Assembly: GCA_024235955.1 (NCBI GenBank) | Contig: JACKLJ010000003.1 | Span: forward strand, 310,001-374,000 | Origin: Burkholderiaceae bacterium | Lineage (GTDB): Bacteria; Pseudomonadota; Gammaproteobacteria; Burkholderiales; Burkholderiaceae_C | Direction of reading: 5' to 3' | DNA: 64,000 bases | Part shown: positions 28,395 to 37,572 of the stretch, piece by piece | Layout: the number at the start of each line of letters is the position of its first letter | How positions within the stretch are numbered: position 1 is the first letter of the stretch | The notes under the pieces: generated by a model | The model's database searches: none | What the model was told of the DNA's origin: nothing | The model's input: the letters and a program-made list of their open reading frames with translations, nothing else | Made by a program: the position numbers and the translations under genes

Positions 28395-29698
28395 GCGCGA
28401 CGGGTTCGACCACCGAGGCCGACAACGCCCCCTTGCGGCTGGAGGGTGTGGGCAAGGCCTACCGCCTTTACGACTCGCCCCGGGCTCGTCTGAAGTCATT
28501 GTTGACGGGGCGTGACCTGCACCACAGCCACTGGGCGCTGCGCGACGTCTCGCTGGAACTCAGGCGCGGGCAGTGTCTGGGGGTGGTCGGCCACAATGGT
28601 GCCGGCAAGAGCACCTTGCTCAAGCTGATCACCGGCACCCTGCAACCCAGCACGGGCAAGGTGCTGCGGCGTGGCCGCGTCACCGCCATCCTGGAGCTCG
28701 GCGCCGGCTTCCATCCAGACTTTACCGGCCGCGAGAACCTGTACTTCGGCGGCAACCTGATCGGCATCTCCCGCGAGGAGATGGCGCGGCTGGAGCCGCA
28801 GGTGCTGGCGTTCGCGGAGATCGGCGAAGCCATCGACCGGCCGGTGAAGACCTATTCGTCCGGCATGGTGGTGCGGCTGGCCTTCGCGCTGGTCACGGCG
28901 GTGGAGCCGGACCTGCTCATCATCGACGAGGCGCTGGCGGTGGGCGACCAGCGCTTCCAGAAGAAGTGCATCGAGCGCATCGAGGCGTTCCGTCGCAACG
29001 GTTGCACCATCCTGTTCTGTTCGCACAGCCCCTACCACGTCCGTCATCTGTGCGACGTGGCGCTGTGGCTGGATGGTGGCCAGGTCCAGCGGATTGGCCC
29101 CACCGAGGCGGTGCTGCTGGCCTACGAAACGCACACCCGGCTGAGCGCCGCGTCGGGGCATCAGGCTGCGGAAGCGTCGGCACAGGCATCGGAGGCGCTT
29201 ATCGTGCCGACCGAGGATGTAGCTGCAACCCTCGACAGCGTGCCGAGGGACGTCTCGCATCCGCCAGTCTTGGCGGATGCGGGCTCCGCAGCCATCGTAT
29301 CGGTGCAACTGGAATCCCTGCAAGATCCGGAGCCGGGCAGTCACGAGCCCGCGTTGCTGGCGGCGCCGGATCTGGTCGCCCAGATCGTGGTGCGCGGCGT
29401 GGGTGACGAGTGTCCCAACATCGGCTTCATGATCGAGCAGTCGAAAGGGGTGGGCATCACCTCGATCGCTTCCCACGAGGAGGGCGCAGCGCCACAACGC
29501 CAGCCGGATGGAACCTGGAAGTCGGTGCTGACTTTCCCAGACCTGCCCTTGCACAGCGGCGAGTACGTGGTGAGCGTCTACCTGTTCGACGCTTCCGGGC
29601 TGGTGGTCTACGACCAGTGGTACCAGTTCCTGCACTTCCGCTTCGTGGCGCCCACACGCATGCCCGGCCTGGTGCGGCTGCCGCACCAATGGTCCTGA
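28391..29698 (+). CDS. wzt: Polysaccharide ABC exporter ATPase with C-terminal glycan domain
   Basis: A 435-residue ABC ATPase. GTG 28391 overlaps the wzm stop. Walker A is GHNGAGKST (residues 67-75), the signature is YSSGMVVRLAFA, Walker B is LLIIDEALAVGD, and the switch His lies in CSHSPYHV. A variable linker (260-330) leads to a C-terminal beta domain (about 335-435; NIGFMIEQSKGVGI, LPLHSGEYVVSVYLFDASG) like the Wzt carbohydrate-binding domain that recognises terminally modified O-antigen chains in E. coli O8/O9a. This suggests chain-terminus recognition before export. Confidence 0.92.
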   Translation: MSATGSTTEADNAPLRLEGVGKAYRLYDSPRARLKSLLTGRDLHHSHWALRDVSLELRRGQCLGVVGHNGAGKSTLLKLITGTLQPSTGKVLRRGRVTAILELGAGFHPDFTGRENLYFGGNLIGISREEMARLEPQVLAFAEIGEAIDRPVKTYSSGMVVRLAFALVTAVEPDLLIIDEALAVGDQRFQKKCIERIEAFRRNGCTILFCSHSPYHVRHLCDVALWLDGGQVQRIGPTEAVLLAYETHTRLSAASGHQAAEASAQASEALIVPTEDVAATLDSVPRDVSHPPVLADAGSAAIVSVQLESLQDPEPGSHEPALLAAPDLVAQIVVRGVGDECPNIGFMIEQSKGVGITSIASHEEGAAPQRQPDGTWKSVLTFPDLPLHSGEYVVSVYLFDASGLVVYDQWYQFLHFRFVAPTRMPGLVRLPHQWS

Positions 29699-29747
29699 AC
29701 AGGCAACCCGGGCTTCGCGCACCCATACTGACACGGGAGCCGCTGCC

Positions 29748-30674
29748 ATGAGCCAATTCAGCAGCTTCCGCCGGCGCTGGGCGCGTGAGGCACAGGATCT
29801 GCTGGAACTGGTGCTGCTGCCGGGTGCCGCGGCCTTGCTGCCCTGGCCGCTCGGCTATCGGGTGCTGAGGCGCTTGGCCCGCTGGCCGGCGCTTTTCCGC
29901 GAGTCCTGCGAACAGGCTCTGCGCGCTGCCCAGGCCCATGGGCTGGTGGGAGACGCCGACGCCTGGTTGCATGAGCATCGGCTGGTGATGCTCGTGGACC
30001 ATGCCGACCTGTACCTGTCGCGCACCCGCTCCGACCGCTGGCTGCGCCGCTACCTTGACGTGCACGGCGAGTGGGCGGTTCAGGGGCAGGCGGCGGTGCT
30101 GGTCACCTTCCACTGGGCCTGTGGCATGTGGGCGCACCGGCACGCCAGGGCGAGCGGACTGCACCCGCACATGCTGCTGGCCAGACAGGACGGCGGCGGC
30201 TATGTGGCCCGGTGGGTGCTGCGCCGCTACGCCCGGGCCCGGGTGCGAACCGTGGCGCTGGCCGACGGGAAGCAGGTGCTTTTCGTGCCTGGGTCCATGC
30301 AGGGCTTGCGTGATGCGCTACAACAAAAAGAGCAAATCATCGTCGTCATCGACGTTCCGCCCGACCAGGTGAACCTGACCGCGCCGCAGCAGGTGCTTGG
30401 CCGCACCGTGCACATGCCCATTGCGTTGCCACGGCTGGCCGTCGAGCAGCGCTTGCCGGTCACGGTGTTCACGCTGGGGCTGGATCTGGCGACGGGCCGA
30501 CGCGATCTCCGCCTCTACCCGCTGGGCGTGCAGGACGATGCGCAGGCGCTCAGCGAAAAGATCTTTGCCCATTTCGAGCGCGTCGTGCGCGAAAGGCCCG
30601 CCTGCTGGCATTTCTGGTCGGTGGCGGACCGCTTCTTTGCCGACCTCCCGGCCGGCGGGCAGCGTCAGCCCTGA
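29748..30674 (+). CDS. LpxL/HtrB-like acyltransferase, active site altered
   Basis: A 308-residue protein resembling Kdo2-lipid A late acyltransferases: an N-terminal hydrophobic segment (LLPGAAALLPWPLGYRVL), then the core with LVTFHWACGMWA, VPGSMQGLRDAL and a C-terminal HFERVVRERPACWHFW. In the family the catalytic motif is HX4(D/E) (usually HxGNWE); here it reads HWACGM, so the acid is missing. It could be an inactive or differently used acyltransferase-fold protein linked to polysaccharide or lipid modification. It is 49 bases after wzt and convergent with the next gene. The fold assignment is moderately firm; the activity is doubtful. Confidence 0.72.
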   Translation: MSQFSSFRRRWAREAQDLLELVLLPGAAALLPWPLGYRVLRRLARWPALFRESCEQALRAAQAHGLVGDADAWLHEHRLVMLVDHADLYLSRTRSDRWLRRYLDVHGEWAVQGQAAVLVTFHWACGMWAHRHARASGLHPHMLLARQDGGGYVARWVLRRYARARVRTVALADGKQVLFVPGSMQGLRDALQQKEQIIVVIDVPPDQVNLTAPQQVLGRTVHMPIALPRLAVEQRLPVTVFTLGLDLATGRRDLRLYPLGVQDDAQALSEKIFAHFERVVRERPACWHFWSVADRFFADLPAGGQRQP

Positions 30675-30683
30675 CGGCTGCCC

Positions 30684-33600
30684 TCAGCGCCGCAGCCAGG
30701 TCTTGACGCGCGTCTGCCAGCGCAGCGGGATGCGCCGGGCGATCGGGGCCAGCACCGGCAGCGCGCGCAGGCGCACCAGGGCCGACAGGGCCGCGCCCCG
30801 GGCGCCGGTGGCGAGGCTTTCCTCCGGCGTGGGCAGGTGCTCGGCCAACATGGCGCGCTCCGGCCCGCCGCCCGCAGGCGCATGAGCCGGCAGGCCGGCC
30901 AGGTAATCGGTGGCGTACCAATCGCGCGAGCGCTGCGGCTCGGCGAAATGGGCGTCCGAGCGCGCCACAGGTATCTGCGGCGCCGGGGACTGGCCGGTGG
31001 CGAAATTGCGTGAGCGGATGTCCTCGAAGAAGGCCAGCCAGTCGGGGGCGGCGTCGTTCCAGGGCCGCACCCAGGTCCAGCGTCGCCCCTCGAGGCGTTC
31101 CTGGAAGGCGCCCAGGTTGGGCGCCACGATGGGCCAGCCGCCCTGCAGGCAGGCGCTGAGGGTGTAGCTGTAGGTTTCCGGCCACTGGGCGGGGAACCAC
31201 ACCAGGTCAGGCTGCAGCCAGCCGAGCAGCGCCGGCAGGTCGCGGTCGTCGTAGCGGCCATGCACCGTCAGATGCGCCTGCGGCTGGGTGCGCAGCGAGC
31301 GGTAGGCGTAGCCGATCAGGTGGAACTCCACCGGCGCCTGCTGCTTGCGCGCCAGCACTGCCACTTCCTCCAGGACGTCGGCGCCCTTGATGGTGCTGAG
31401 AGCGCCGATCACGGCCACCTTCAGCCGCCGTGGTGCTTCCAGCCGCGGTGGGTTGGGTGCCGGCAGCGGTTGCGCCGGGTCAATGTCGGTGTGCGGCACA
31501 AGGCGCAGGGGGGCTCCCGGTACCAGGTGGGCGAGGCGCACCAGCGCATCCCTGCTGGGCGAGATGACGTAGCGCGCGCCGTCGAGGAACTCCGCGCTCT
31601 GCTGCCGCCAGGTGACGATGTTGAGCCCATCCGGTGCTGGTGAGCGCGCAAGGCATTCGGTGCACTGGGTGACACCCAGTTCCCCGCAATAGCCGTTGGT
31701 GTGGTCGGTGAGCGAGATCTGCGGGCAGATGGCGTAGAAGTCGTGCGCCGTGAAGTCGTAACTCACACCCAGCCGCGCGGCCAGGCGGCCGATGCGCTCT
31801 CCGTGGCCGAGCAGGTGGTGGTAGTGCACATGCGCCACCCCGAAGGCACGCAGCGCCGTCAGCAGGTCTTCGTAGCCCGCTTCGTCCAGGCCGAAGGCCA
31901 GTTCGAAGTCTTCCGCCGGGTCGGCCATCCGCAGGCTGACGCGTTCGCCCGGCAAGGGCCGCAGCACCAGCAGCACGGCCTTGCCGTTCAGCAACTCCGA
32001 CAGTTCGCGCACATGCCGTTCGGTACCGCCCTGGCGGTCGTGCAGCACGCTGAGCACCACCGGCAGGCCAGGGGCCAGGATGCGGGCGGCATCGACGGCG
32101 GTGCGGGCCAGCCGGGCCGGGTCTTCGCGCACGAAGCGCAGCACGCGGGTTTCGTAATCGGGGTGCAGGCGCCGCAGCGTTTCCATGGCGGCGCGTTCGC
32201 GCGGGCTCTTGCTGTCGCCAAAACTGACGCCGCCGCTGTGGAGCACAAAAGTGTCCAGCAAATGCAGGTTGCGCCACCCTGCCTTGTGGGCCCGGATGCA
32301 GAAGTCGTTTTCCTCGCCGTAGCCCTTGCCGAAGTGCTCGACATCGAACAGGCCGACGTCGTTCAGCGCTGCGCGGCGGATGTACATGCAAAAGCCGACG
32401 CCGGTGGGCACGTCCACCACCTGGCCTGGGTTGACCTTGGCGAACAACGCGTCCAGTTCGGCCACCGGCCATCCCTCGGGCAGAGCGTTGTCCTGGCAGA
32501 AGCGCGGGTAGCTGCAGATGGTGGCGTTGTTGGAGAACGGGGTGACCGAGGCCACCTTCTGGTCACCATAGGCCGCCGCACGGATGCGGTCGAGCCAGTC
32601 GTTCGCGACCTCGGTGTCGCTGTTGAGCAGCAGCACGTCGCGCTCGGCCGCCAGGGCCATGCCCCGGTTCACGGTGCCGACGAAGCCCAGGTTCTGCTCG
32701 TTGCGCAGCAGTTCGATCCGGCTGTCGGTGGCGGCGACCTCCTGCAGCCAGGCGCTGACCTCGGGCTCAGGGCTGGCATCGTCGATGACCACCAGCCGCC
32801 ACGGCGTGCGGCAGGTGCTGGCCAGCACCGACTCGATGCAGCGCCGGGTGTCGTCCAGCCCGCGGTACACCGGGACGATGACGTCGACGGGCTCGTCGCC
32901 CGGCGTCAGCGGCTGGGCTGGCATGGCTTCCGTGGATGGCTTGCGTGCCGAGCCGACGCCCAGCAGGCGGTCCACACGCATCTTGGCGTGGACGATGGGG
33001 CGCGTGGCGCGGAACACGGTGGAATTCTCGATGTCGTGCACCAGTTGAAGGGCTTCGTCGCGCTGGCGGCTGAGCTCGTTGTTGTGGGTCAGCAGCGTCT
33101 GCTTCTGCATCCGCAGGTGGGTGTTCTGCTCCGACAGGCTCTGGGCTTCCTGGCTGGTTTTCTGCCAGCGGGCCTGGAAGGCGTCGCGGTCGTCGCGCGC
33201 GGCCCTGGCGGACTGCTCGGCCGTCCAGATCTTCTGCTGCGCCACGCCGGACAGGGCCAGAAAATCGGCCGACATCGGCCACCCGGCGTCCACTTCCAGG
33301 CTACCGCCGGCGGCCTGGGCCAGCGCATCCTTGGGGATAGGCAGCTCGATCCACGGGTCGGTGCCATGCAGCAGCAGCATGAAGGGCCCGGAGGGCAGGG
33401 CAGGCGGCTGCAGCACGATGCCGCTTTGCGGCGCTTGGGCAAGGCGGTCGGCTTCGAGCGGCGTCCACTGCCAGAGCGTGGCCCCCGCAGCATCGGCGAG
33501 TCGCATTCCGTACAGGTGCATGAAGCCCGGTCGGTCGGCAGGGTCCAGCTTGAGGCCGCTGGGTTCGGGCTGCGCCGGTAGCCGGAACCGCAGGGTCTGC

Positions 33601-34451
33601 CGTTCGCTGCCGATGGTGCCGGTCGCCGTCAGCTTGTCGTCTTCGTTGAAGCTGCCACCTTGGCCAAGATAGAGCTCGCTGGTGTAGAGCGCTTCGGCCG
33701 GCAGGGCGGGTGCCGCGCTTTCCGGGGCGGGCAGTATTTCGTGCTCGCCGGCAGGGCGTGCCACCACGATGAACTGGTAGGTCAGCGCATTCGGCATGGC
33801 CAGCAGGTACCTGGCCACGGCGGGGGGCAGGGCATCGAAGGCGACCCGGAACTCGGATTGCGTCAACTGCCGCACGATGGTGGAAAAACTCTCGGCGACC
33901 CAGCGGTTCTCCTGCAGAAAGCGCGTCAGCGTGTTCTGGGTGAAAAAGCGCACATGGGTTTCGTCGAGCAGGCCTTCCTTGCGGTAGCGGAACTCGCCCG
34001 ACATCAGTTCGGCCACCAGGCCGGCGTAGCCCGCGTTGGGAATGGAGAGCAGCAGTCGGCCGCCGGGCGCGAGCAGGCCGGTGCAGGCGCCCACCACGGC
34101 ATCGGCGTTGCGCACGTGCTCCAGCACGTCGGCGCAGACGATGATGTCGTACTGTCCGCTGGCGAACAGCTCCGGCAGCACGCAGGTTTCCAGGTTGGCG
34201 ACCTCGACCCGGCGGTAATGCGGGGCGGCCAGCGCGGCCTCGTCCTCGCTGATGGTCAGGCCGTCGATGGCCGCAACGGCACCGTCGCGCCGGTGCAGGA
34301 AGGCCCCGATGGCGCCGCTGCCGCAGCCGAGATCCAGCACGCGGGCACCGGCGGGAATGTGCTCGACCAGTTCAGAGAGCGAGTTGTGCGCGCCAGCCTC
34401 GATGTCCCGGGCGTAAACGTGCAGGCGGGAAGAGGGGGAATCAGGCGCCAT
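30684..34451 (-). CDS. Methyltransferase-GT2-GT4 fusion for polysaccharide synthesis
   Basis: A 1255-residue modular enzyme. Residues ~10-230 are a class I SAM methyltransferase (VLDLGCGSG at 38-46; CADVLEHV). Residues 240-400 are beta-rich with no clear family, and 410-475 form a coiled coil. Residues 521-745 are a GT2 domain (VDVIVPVYRG, VIDDAS, NSDTE as DXD, GYGEENDFC). Residues ~796-1200 are a GT4-type GT-B transferase (VLHDRQGGTERHV; VAVIGALSTIKGADVLEEVA). ATG 34451 is chosen because the 56 upstream residues are non-homologous and very Arg-rich. It probably extends and methylates an exported glycan; sugars are unknown. It is divergent from the WecA-like gene. Confidence 0.87.
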   Translation of the reverse strand: MAPDSPSSRLHVYARDIEAGAHNSLSELVEHIPAGARVLDLGCGSGAIGAFLHRRDGAVAAIDGLTISEDEAALAAPHYRRVEVANLETCVLPELFASGQYDIIVCADVLEHVRNADAVVGACTGLLAPGGRLLLSIPNAGYAGLVAELMSGEFRYRKEGLLDETHVRFFTQNTLTRFLQENRWVAESFSTIVRQLTQSEFRVAFDALPPAVARYLLAMPNALTYQFIVVARPAGEHEILPAPESAAPALPAEALYTSELYLGQGGSFNEDDKLTATGTIGSERQTLRFRLPAQPEPSGLKLDPADRPGFMHLYGMRLADAAGATLWQWTPLEADRLAQAPQSGIVLQPPALPSGPFMLLLHGTDPWIELPIPKDALAQAAGGSLEVDAGWPMSADFLALSGVAQQKIWTAEQSARAARDDRDAFQARWQKTSQEAQSLSEQNTHLRMQKQTLLTHNNELSRQRDEALQLVHDIENSTVFRATRPIVHAKMRVDRLLGVGSARKPSTEAMPAQPLTPGDEPVDVIVPVYRGLDDTRRCIESVLASTCRTPWRLVVIDDASPEPEVSAWLQEVAATDSRIELLRNEQNLGFVGTVNRGMALAAERDVLLLNSDTEVANDWLDRIRAAAYGDQKVASVTPFSNNATICSYPRFCQDNALPEGWPVAELDALFAKVNPGQVVDVPTGVGFCMYIRRAALNDVGLFDVEHFGKGYGEENDFCIRAHKAGWRNLHLLDTFVLHSGGVSFGDSKSPRERAAMETLRRLHPDYETRVLRFVREDPARLARTAVDAARILAPGLPVVLSVLHDRQGGTERHVRELSELLNGKAVLLVLRPLPGERVSLRMADPAEDFELAFGLDEAGYEDLLTALRAFGVAHVHYHHLLGHGERIGRLAARLGVSYDFTAHDFYAICPQISLTDHTNGYCGELGVTQCTECLARSPAPDGLNIVTWRQQSAEFLDGARYVISPSRDALVRLAHLVPGAPLRLVPHTDIDPAQPLPAPNPPRLEAPRRLKVAVIGALSTIKGADVLEEVAVLARKQQAPVEFHLIGYAYRSLRTQPQAHLTVHGRYDDRDLPALLGWLQPDLVWFPAQWPETYSYTLSACLQGGWPIVAPNLGAFQERLEGRRWTWVRPWNDAAPDWLAFFEDIRSRNFATGQSPAPQIPVARSDAHFAEPQRSRDWYATDYLAGLPAHAPAGGGPERAMLAEHLPTPEESLATGARGAALSALVRLRALPVLAPIARRIPLRWQTRVKTWLRR

Positions 34452-34634
34452 CGGCAAGGGTTGGACGGACGTGCAAAGCGTGGAACCGGCGCGCCGTGGC
34501 ACGCGGCGCGGGCGGCGTTGGATGCTACCATGCGCCGCTTTCCGTGCAGTCTTGAAAGACGGGCAGCGCCCCGTGTCCGAAACGGGTTGTTGCAACCCAC
34601 GCCGGCACGCGCCAACCACGGGTTCTTCCGAAGC
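34452..34634. other. Divergent promoter region
   Basis: 183 bases between the fusion glycosyltransferase (-) and the WecA-like gene (+). No confident -35/-10 pair or operator palindrome was found, though both genes need promoters here. Confidence 0.4.
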
Positions 34635-35747
34635 ATGTTATCGCTCGCCACACTGGCGTTTCTCCTGTCGCTCTTCGGTACACTGTGGGTGCGCAGGCTG
34701 TTCTTCCGGGTTGGCCATGGCTACGCCAGCGACGCTCCGCAGCGTTTCCACCTGGGCCATGTGCCCCGACTGGGCGGCCTGGGGCTGGTATTGGGCTGGG
34801 CCGCGGCCCTGGCAGCGTTGCCGGCCCTGCAGGCCGCGCGCATGGCTGGCAACATCGATGTGGACAGCATCCGCCTGCCGGCCTGGCTGCTGATGATCGC
34901 TCCGGCGTTCCTGGGAGGCGTGGCGGAAGACGTGACCCAGCGTCTGCCGGTGCGCCGGCGCCTGCTGCTGACCGCCAGCTCCGGCGTGCTGGCCTGCTGG
35001 TTGCTGGGTCTGGCGGTGCCGCGACTGGGGCTGCCGTGGATCGACGCGGCCTGGGCCTCGTGGCCGTGGCTGGGCATCGGGCTGGCGCTGCTGGCGGTGA
35101 CCGGCCTGCCGCACGCCTTCAACATCATCGATGGCTACAACGGCCTGGCCGGCGCCGTGGCCATGGTGGTGTGCCTGGCGCTGGCGCACGTGGCCATGCA
35201 GGTGGGCGACCGCGAGCTGGCCTCGGTGGCGGTGGCGCTGGCGGCGGCCACGGCGGGCTTTCTGGTCTGGAACTACCCGCGCGGCCTGATCTTCGCCGGC
35301 GACGCGGGTGCGTACCTGTGGGGCATCGTCATCGCGGTGGTCGGCATCCTGCTGGTGCAGCGGCACGACATCGTGTCGCCCTGGTTCCCGGTGCTGCTGC
35401 TGATCTACCCGGTGTGGGAGACGCTGTTTTCCATGTACCGCAAGCTGGCGCGCGGCGATTCGCCCGGCATGGCCGATGCGCTGCACCTGCACCAGCTGGT
35501 GTACCGCCGCATCGTGCGCAGCGTGCTGCACGAGGACGAGGCCGAAGGCATGCTCCAGCGCAACAACCGCACCACCGTGTACCTGGGCAGCTTCATGGTG
35601 CTCACGGTGGTGCCGGCGGTGCTGTTCTGGCGCTTCAGCGCGGTGCTGATGGGCTTTTGCGCGCTGTTCGCCGTGAGCTACGTGCTGGCCTACGTGAGCC
35701 TGGTGCGCTTCAAGGCGCAGCGGGTGTTCCGGCGTTCGCGCATGTGA
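34635..35747 (+). CDS. WecA/MraY-like undecaprenyl-phosphate sugar-phosphate transferase
   Basis: A 370-residue polytopic membrane enzyme (about 10 helices) of glycosyltransferase family 4 in the Pfam sense. Signature segments are [27 protein letters not shown] (cytoplasmic Asp loop) and [16 protein letters not shown] 34635 begins directly in the first helix. It should transfer a HexNAc- or hexose-1-phosphate to undecaprenyl phosphate and so start synthesis of the O-antigen or exopolysaccharide handled by Wzm/Wzt. The sugar is not determined. Confidence 0.92.
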   Translation: MLSLATLAFLLSLFGTLWVRRLFFRVGHGYASDAPQRFHLGHVPRLGGLGLVLGWAAALAALPALQAARMAGNIDVDSIRLPAWLLMIAPAFLGGVAEDVTQRLPVRRRLLLTASSGVLACWLLGLAVPRLGLPWIDAAWASWPWLGIGLALLAVTGLPHAFNIIDGYNGLAGAVAMVVCLALAHVAMQVGDRELASVAVALAAATAGFLVWNYPRGLIFAGDAGAYLWGIVIAVVGILLVQRHDIVSPWFPVLLLIYPVWETLFSMYRKLARGDSPGMADALHLHQLVYRRIVRSVLHEDEAEGMLQRNNRTTVYLGSFMVLTVVPAVLFWRFSAVLMGFCALFAVSYVLAYVSLVRFKAQRVFRRSRM

Positions 35748-35805
35748 GCTGCCGGCGCCGGCCGGTCTTATCATCAGCGCTTTGGAAGCACAGCCCGGCA
35801 AGCCC

Positions 35806-36699
35806 ATGACGACCGAGACCCCAGCCATCAGCCCGCAAGCCAAGGCCCACATCCTGGCGCAGGCGTTGCCCTATATCCGCAAGTTCCATGGCAAGACCAT
35901 GGTGATCAAGTACGGCGGCAACGCCATGACCGATCCGGCGCTGCAGGCCGCCTTCGCGGAAGACGTGGTGCTGCTCAAGCTGGTCGGCATCAACCCGGTG
36001 GTGGTGCACGGCGGCGGCCCGCAGATCGAGACCTTGCTCAAGCGCCTGGGCAAGCAGGGCCAGTTCGTGCAGGGCATGCGCGTGACCGATGCCGAGACCA
36101 TGGAAGTGGTCGAATGGGTGCTGGGCGGCGAGGTGCAGCAGGACATCGTCGGCCTGATCAACGGCGCCGGCGGCAAGGCCGTGGGCCTGACGGGCCGCGA
36201 CGGCGCCATGATCCGTGCCCGCAAGCTGCGCCTGGCCGACCAGCAGAACCCCGCCCTGGAGCACGACGTGGGCCAGGTGGGCGACATCGTCAGCATCGAC
36301 CCGAGCGCCGTGAAGGCCTTGCAGGACGACCAGTTCATCCCCGTGGTCAGCCCCATCGGCTTCGGCGAGCAGAACGAGAGCTACAACATCAACGCCGACG
36401 TGGTGGCCGCCAAGCTGGCCACCGTGCTGCAGGCCGAGAAACTGTTGATGCTGACCAACATCCGCGGCGTGCTCGACAAGGAAGGCAACCTGCTGACCGA
36501 GCTGACGCCGCGCCGCATCGACGAGCTGTGCGAGGACGGCACCATCAGCGGCGGCATGATCCCCAAGATCGCCGGCGCGCTGGACGCGGCCAAGAGCGGC
36601 GTCAACGCCGTGCACATCATCGACGGCCGGGTGCCGCACGCGCTGCTGCTGGAGGTGCTGGGCGACCAGCCTTTCGGCACCATGATCCGAAGCCACTGA
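35806..36699 (+). CDS. argB: Acetylglutamate kinase
   Basis: A 297-residue amino-acid kinase. ATP and substrate motifs are [18 protein letters not shown] and [27 protein letters not shown] is near the C-terminus. It phosphorylates N-acetylglutamate in arginine synthesis. The N-terminal helix (about 25 residues before the first strand) is the element that, in arginine-inhibited hexameric homologues, mediates feedback control, so inhibition by arginine is likely. ATG 35806 is preferred to TTG 35782. It stands alone after the WecA-like gene. Confidence 0.97.
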   Translation: MTTETPAISPQAKAHILAQALPYIRKFHGKTMVIKYGGNAMTDPALQAAFAEDVVLLKLVGINPVVVHGGGPQIETLLKRLGKQGQFVQGMRVTDAETMEVVEWVLGGEVQQDIVGLINGAGGKAVGLTGRDGAMIRARKLRLADQQNPALEHDVGQVGDIVSIDPSAVKALQDDQFIPVVSPIGFGEQNESYNINADVVAAKLATVLQAEKLLMLTNIRGVLDKEGNLLTELTPRRIDELCEDGTISGGMIPKIAGALDAAKSGVNAVHIIDGRVPHALLLEVLGDQPFGTMIRSH

Positions 36700-36748
36700 G
36701 CCCGCGGGCCGGCCGCGCAGGCCGGGTTCAGGGTTTGTTGGGGGGTGG

Positions 36749-36763
36749 GGATTGTTGCAATCC
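36749..36763. promoter_or_regulatory. Operator-like palindrome upstream of slmA
   Basis: GGATTG and CAATCC are perfect inverted arms around TTG, 45 bases upstream of the slmA start and just ahead of a possible -10 (GAGAAT). It may bind the regulator itself or another factor. Confidence 0.35.
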
Positions 36764-36807
36764 TCCGTGCATGTGCGAGAATCATTTGGATACAAATGGG
36801 TTACCGC

Positions 36808-37482
36808 ATGCGTCCGTCCAACGATCCGTCAACCGAACCATCCACGGGGAAAGCCGCGCAGGCCGCGGAAGCGCCTGCGGCGCCTGCCCGCAAGCGCCCC
36901 AAGCCCGGCGAGCGGCGCCTGCAGATCCTGCAGGCCCTGGCGGCCATGCTGGAGCAACCCGCGGGTGAACGGGTGACCACCGCCGCGCTGGCCGCGCGGC
37001 TGGACGTGAGCGAGGCCGCGCTGTACCGTCACTTCGCCAGCAAGGCGCAGATGTTCGAGGCGCTGATCGAGTTCATCGAAGGCAGCGTGTTCGGCTTGGT
37101 CACCCAGATCGGCGAGCGTGAAACGGATGCGGCTGCCCGCGCCGCCCAGGTGGTGACCATGGTGCTGCAGTTCGGGGAGCGCAACCCCGGCATGGCGCGC
37201 GTGATGGTGGGCGATGCGCTGGTCGGCGAAAACGAAAGGTTGCAGCAGCGCATGACCCAGTTCTTCGACAAGCTGGAAGCCGCGCTGCGCCAGAACCTGC
37301 GCGGCGACGCGGCTGCCGCGGCCGGCGGTTCGCTCACGCCGGACGCCGACGCGCAGCTCACCGCCTCCATCCTGGCGGCCTACGTGGCGGGCCGGCTGCA
37401 GCGCTTCGTGCGCTCTGGCTTCCGGCGCGCGCCCACCGATCAGCTTGAGCCGGCGCTGCAACGTATGCTATCCAATGCATAG
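36808..37482 (+). CDS. slmA: Nucleoid occlusion factor SlmA-type TetR protein
   Basis: A 224-residue TetR-fold protein. After a disordered Pro/Ala-rich N-terminus (1-35) comes the DNA-binding part (RRLQILQALAAMLEQPAGER; LDVSEAALYRHFASKAQMFE), which closely resembles SlmA rather than a metabolite-sensing TetR. In E. coli SlmA binds chromosomal sites and blocks FtsZ ring formation over the nucleoid. Starts at 36796 and 36808 are both possible. The last residues and the TAG stop are encoded by a copy of repeat R1 (hairpin GCTATCCAATGCATAGC). Confidence 0.85.
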   Translation: MRPSNDPSTEPSTGKAAQAAEAPAAPARKRPKPGERRLQILQALAAMLEQPAGERVTTAALAARLDVSEAALYRHFASKAQMFEALIEFIEGSVFGLVTQIGERETDAAARAAQVVTMVLQFGERNPGMARVMVGDALVGENERLQQRMTQFFDKLEAALRQNLRGDAAAAAGGSLTPDADAQLTASILAAYVAGRLQRFVRSGFRRAPTDQLEPALQRMLSNA

Positions 37483-37530
37483 CTTCCTGCGCCCGCTGTA
37501 AGCCGGCCGGCGGCACTTTTTGATTGAAAT
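37467..37530 (-). repeat. Dispersed repeat R1, copy 3 (overlaps slmA stop)
   Basis: On the minus strand the copy has GCGGGCGCAGGAAGCTAT and a terminal hairpin GCTAT/ATAGC. The hairpin lies over the slmA stop codon (TAG, 37480-37482), and the rest fills the gap before the FAH-family gene. Confidence 0.75.
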
Positions 37531-37572
37531 CCAGCGGTTAGAATTGCCGCACGTCAAGAGGAGACACGTGCG

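Noticed and set aside
30310..30340. Possible R1 fragment in the acyltransferase gene (lower-GC stretch)
   Set aside because: It lacks the GCGGGCGCAGGCAGC core; only the A-rich tail is similar.
31701..33581. 626-codon open frame on the plus strand
   Set aside because: It lies opposite the methyltransferase-GT fusion gene, which has clear motifs; composition is that of a shadow frame.
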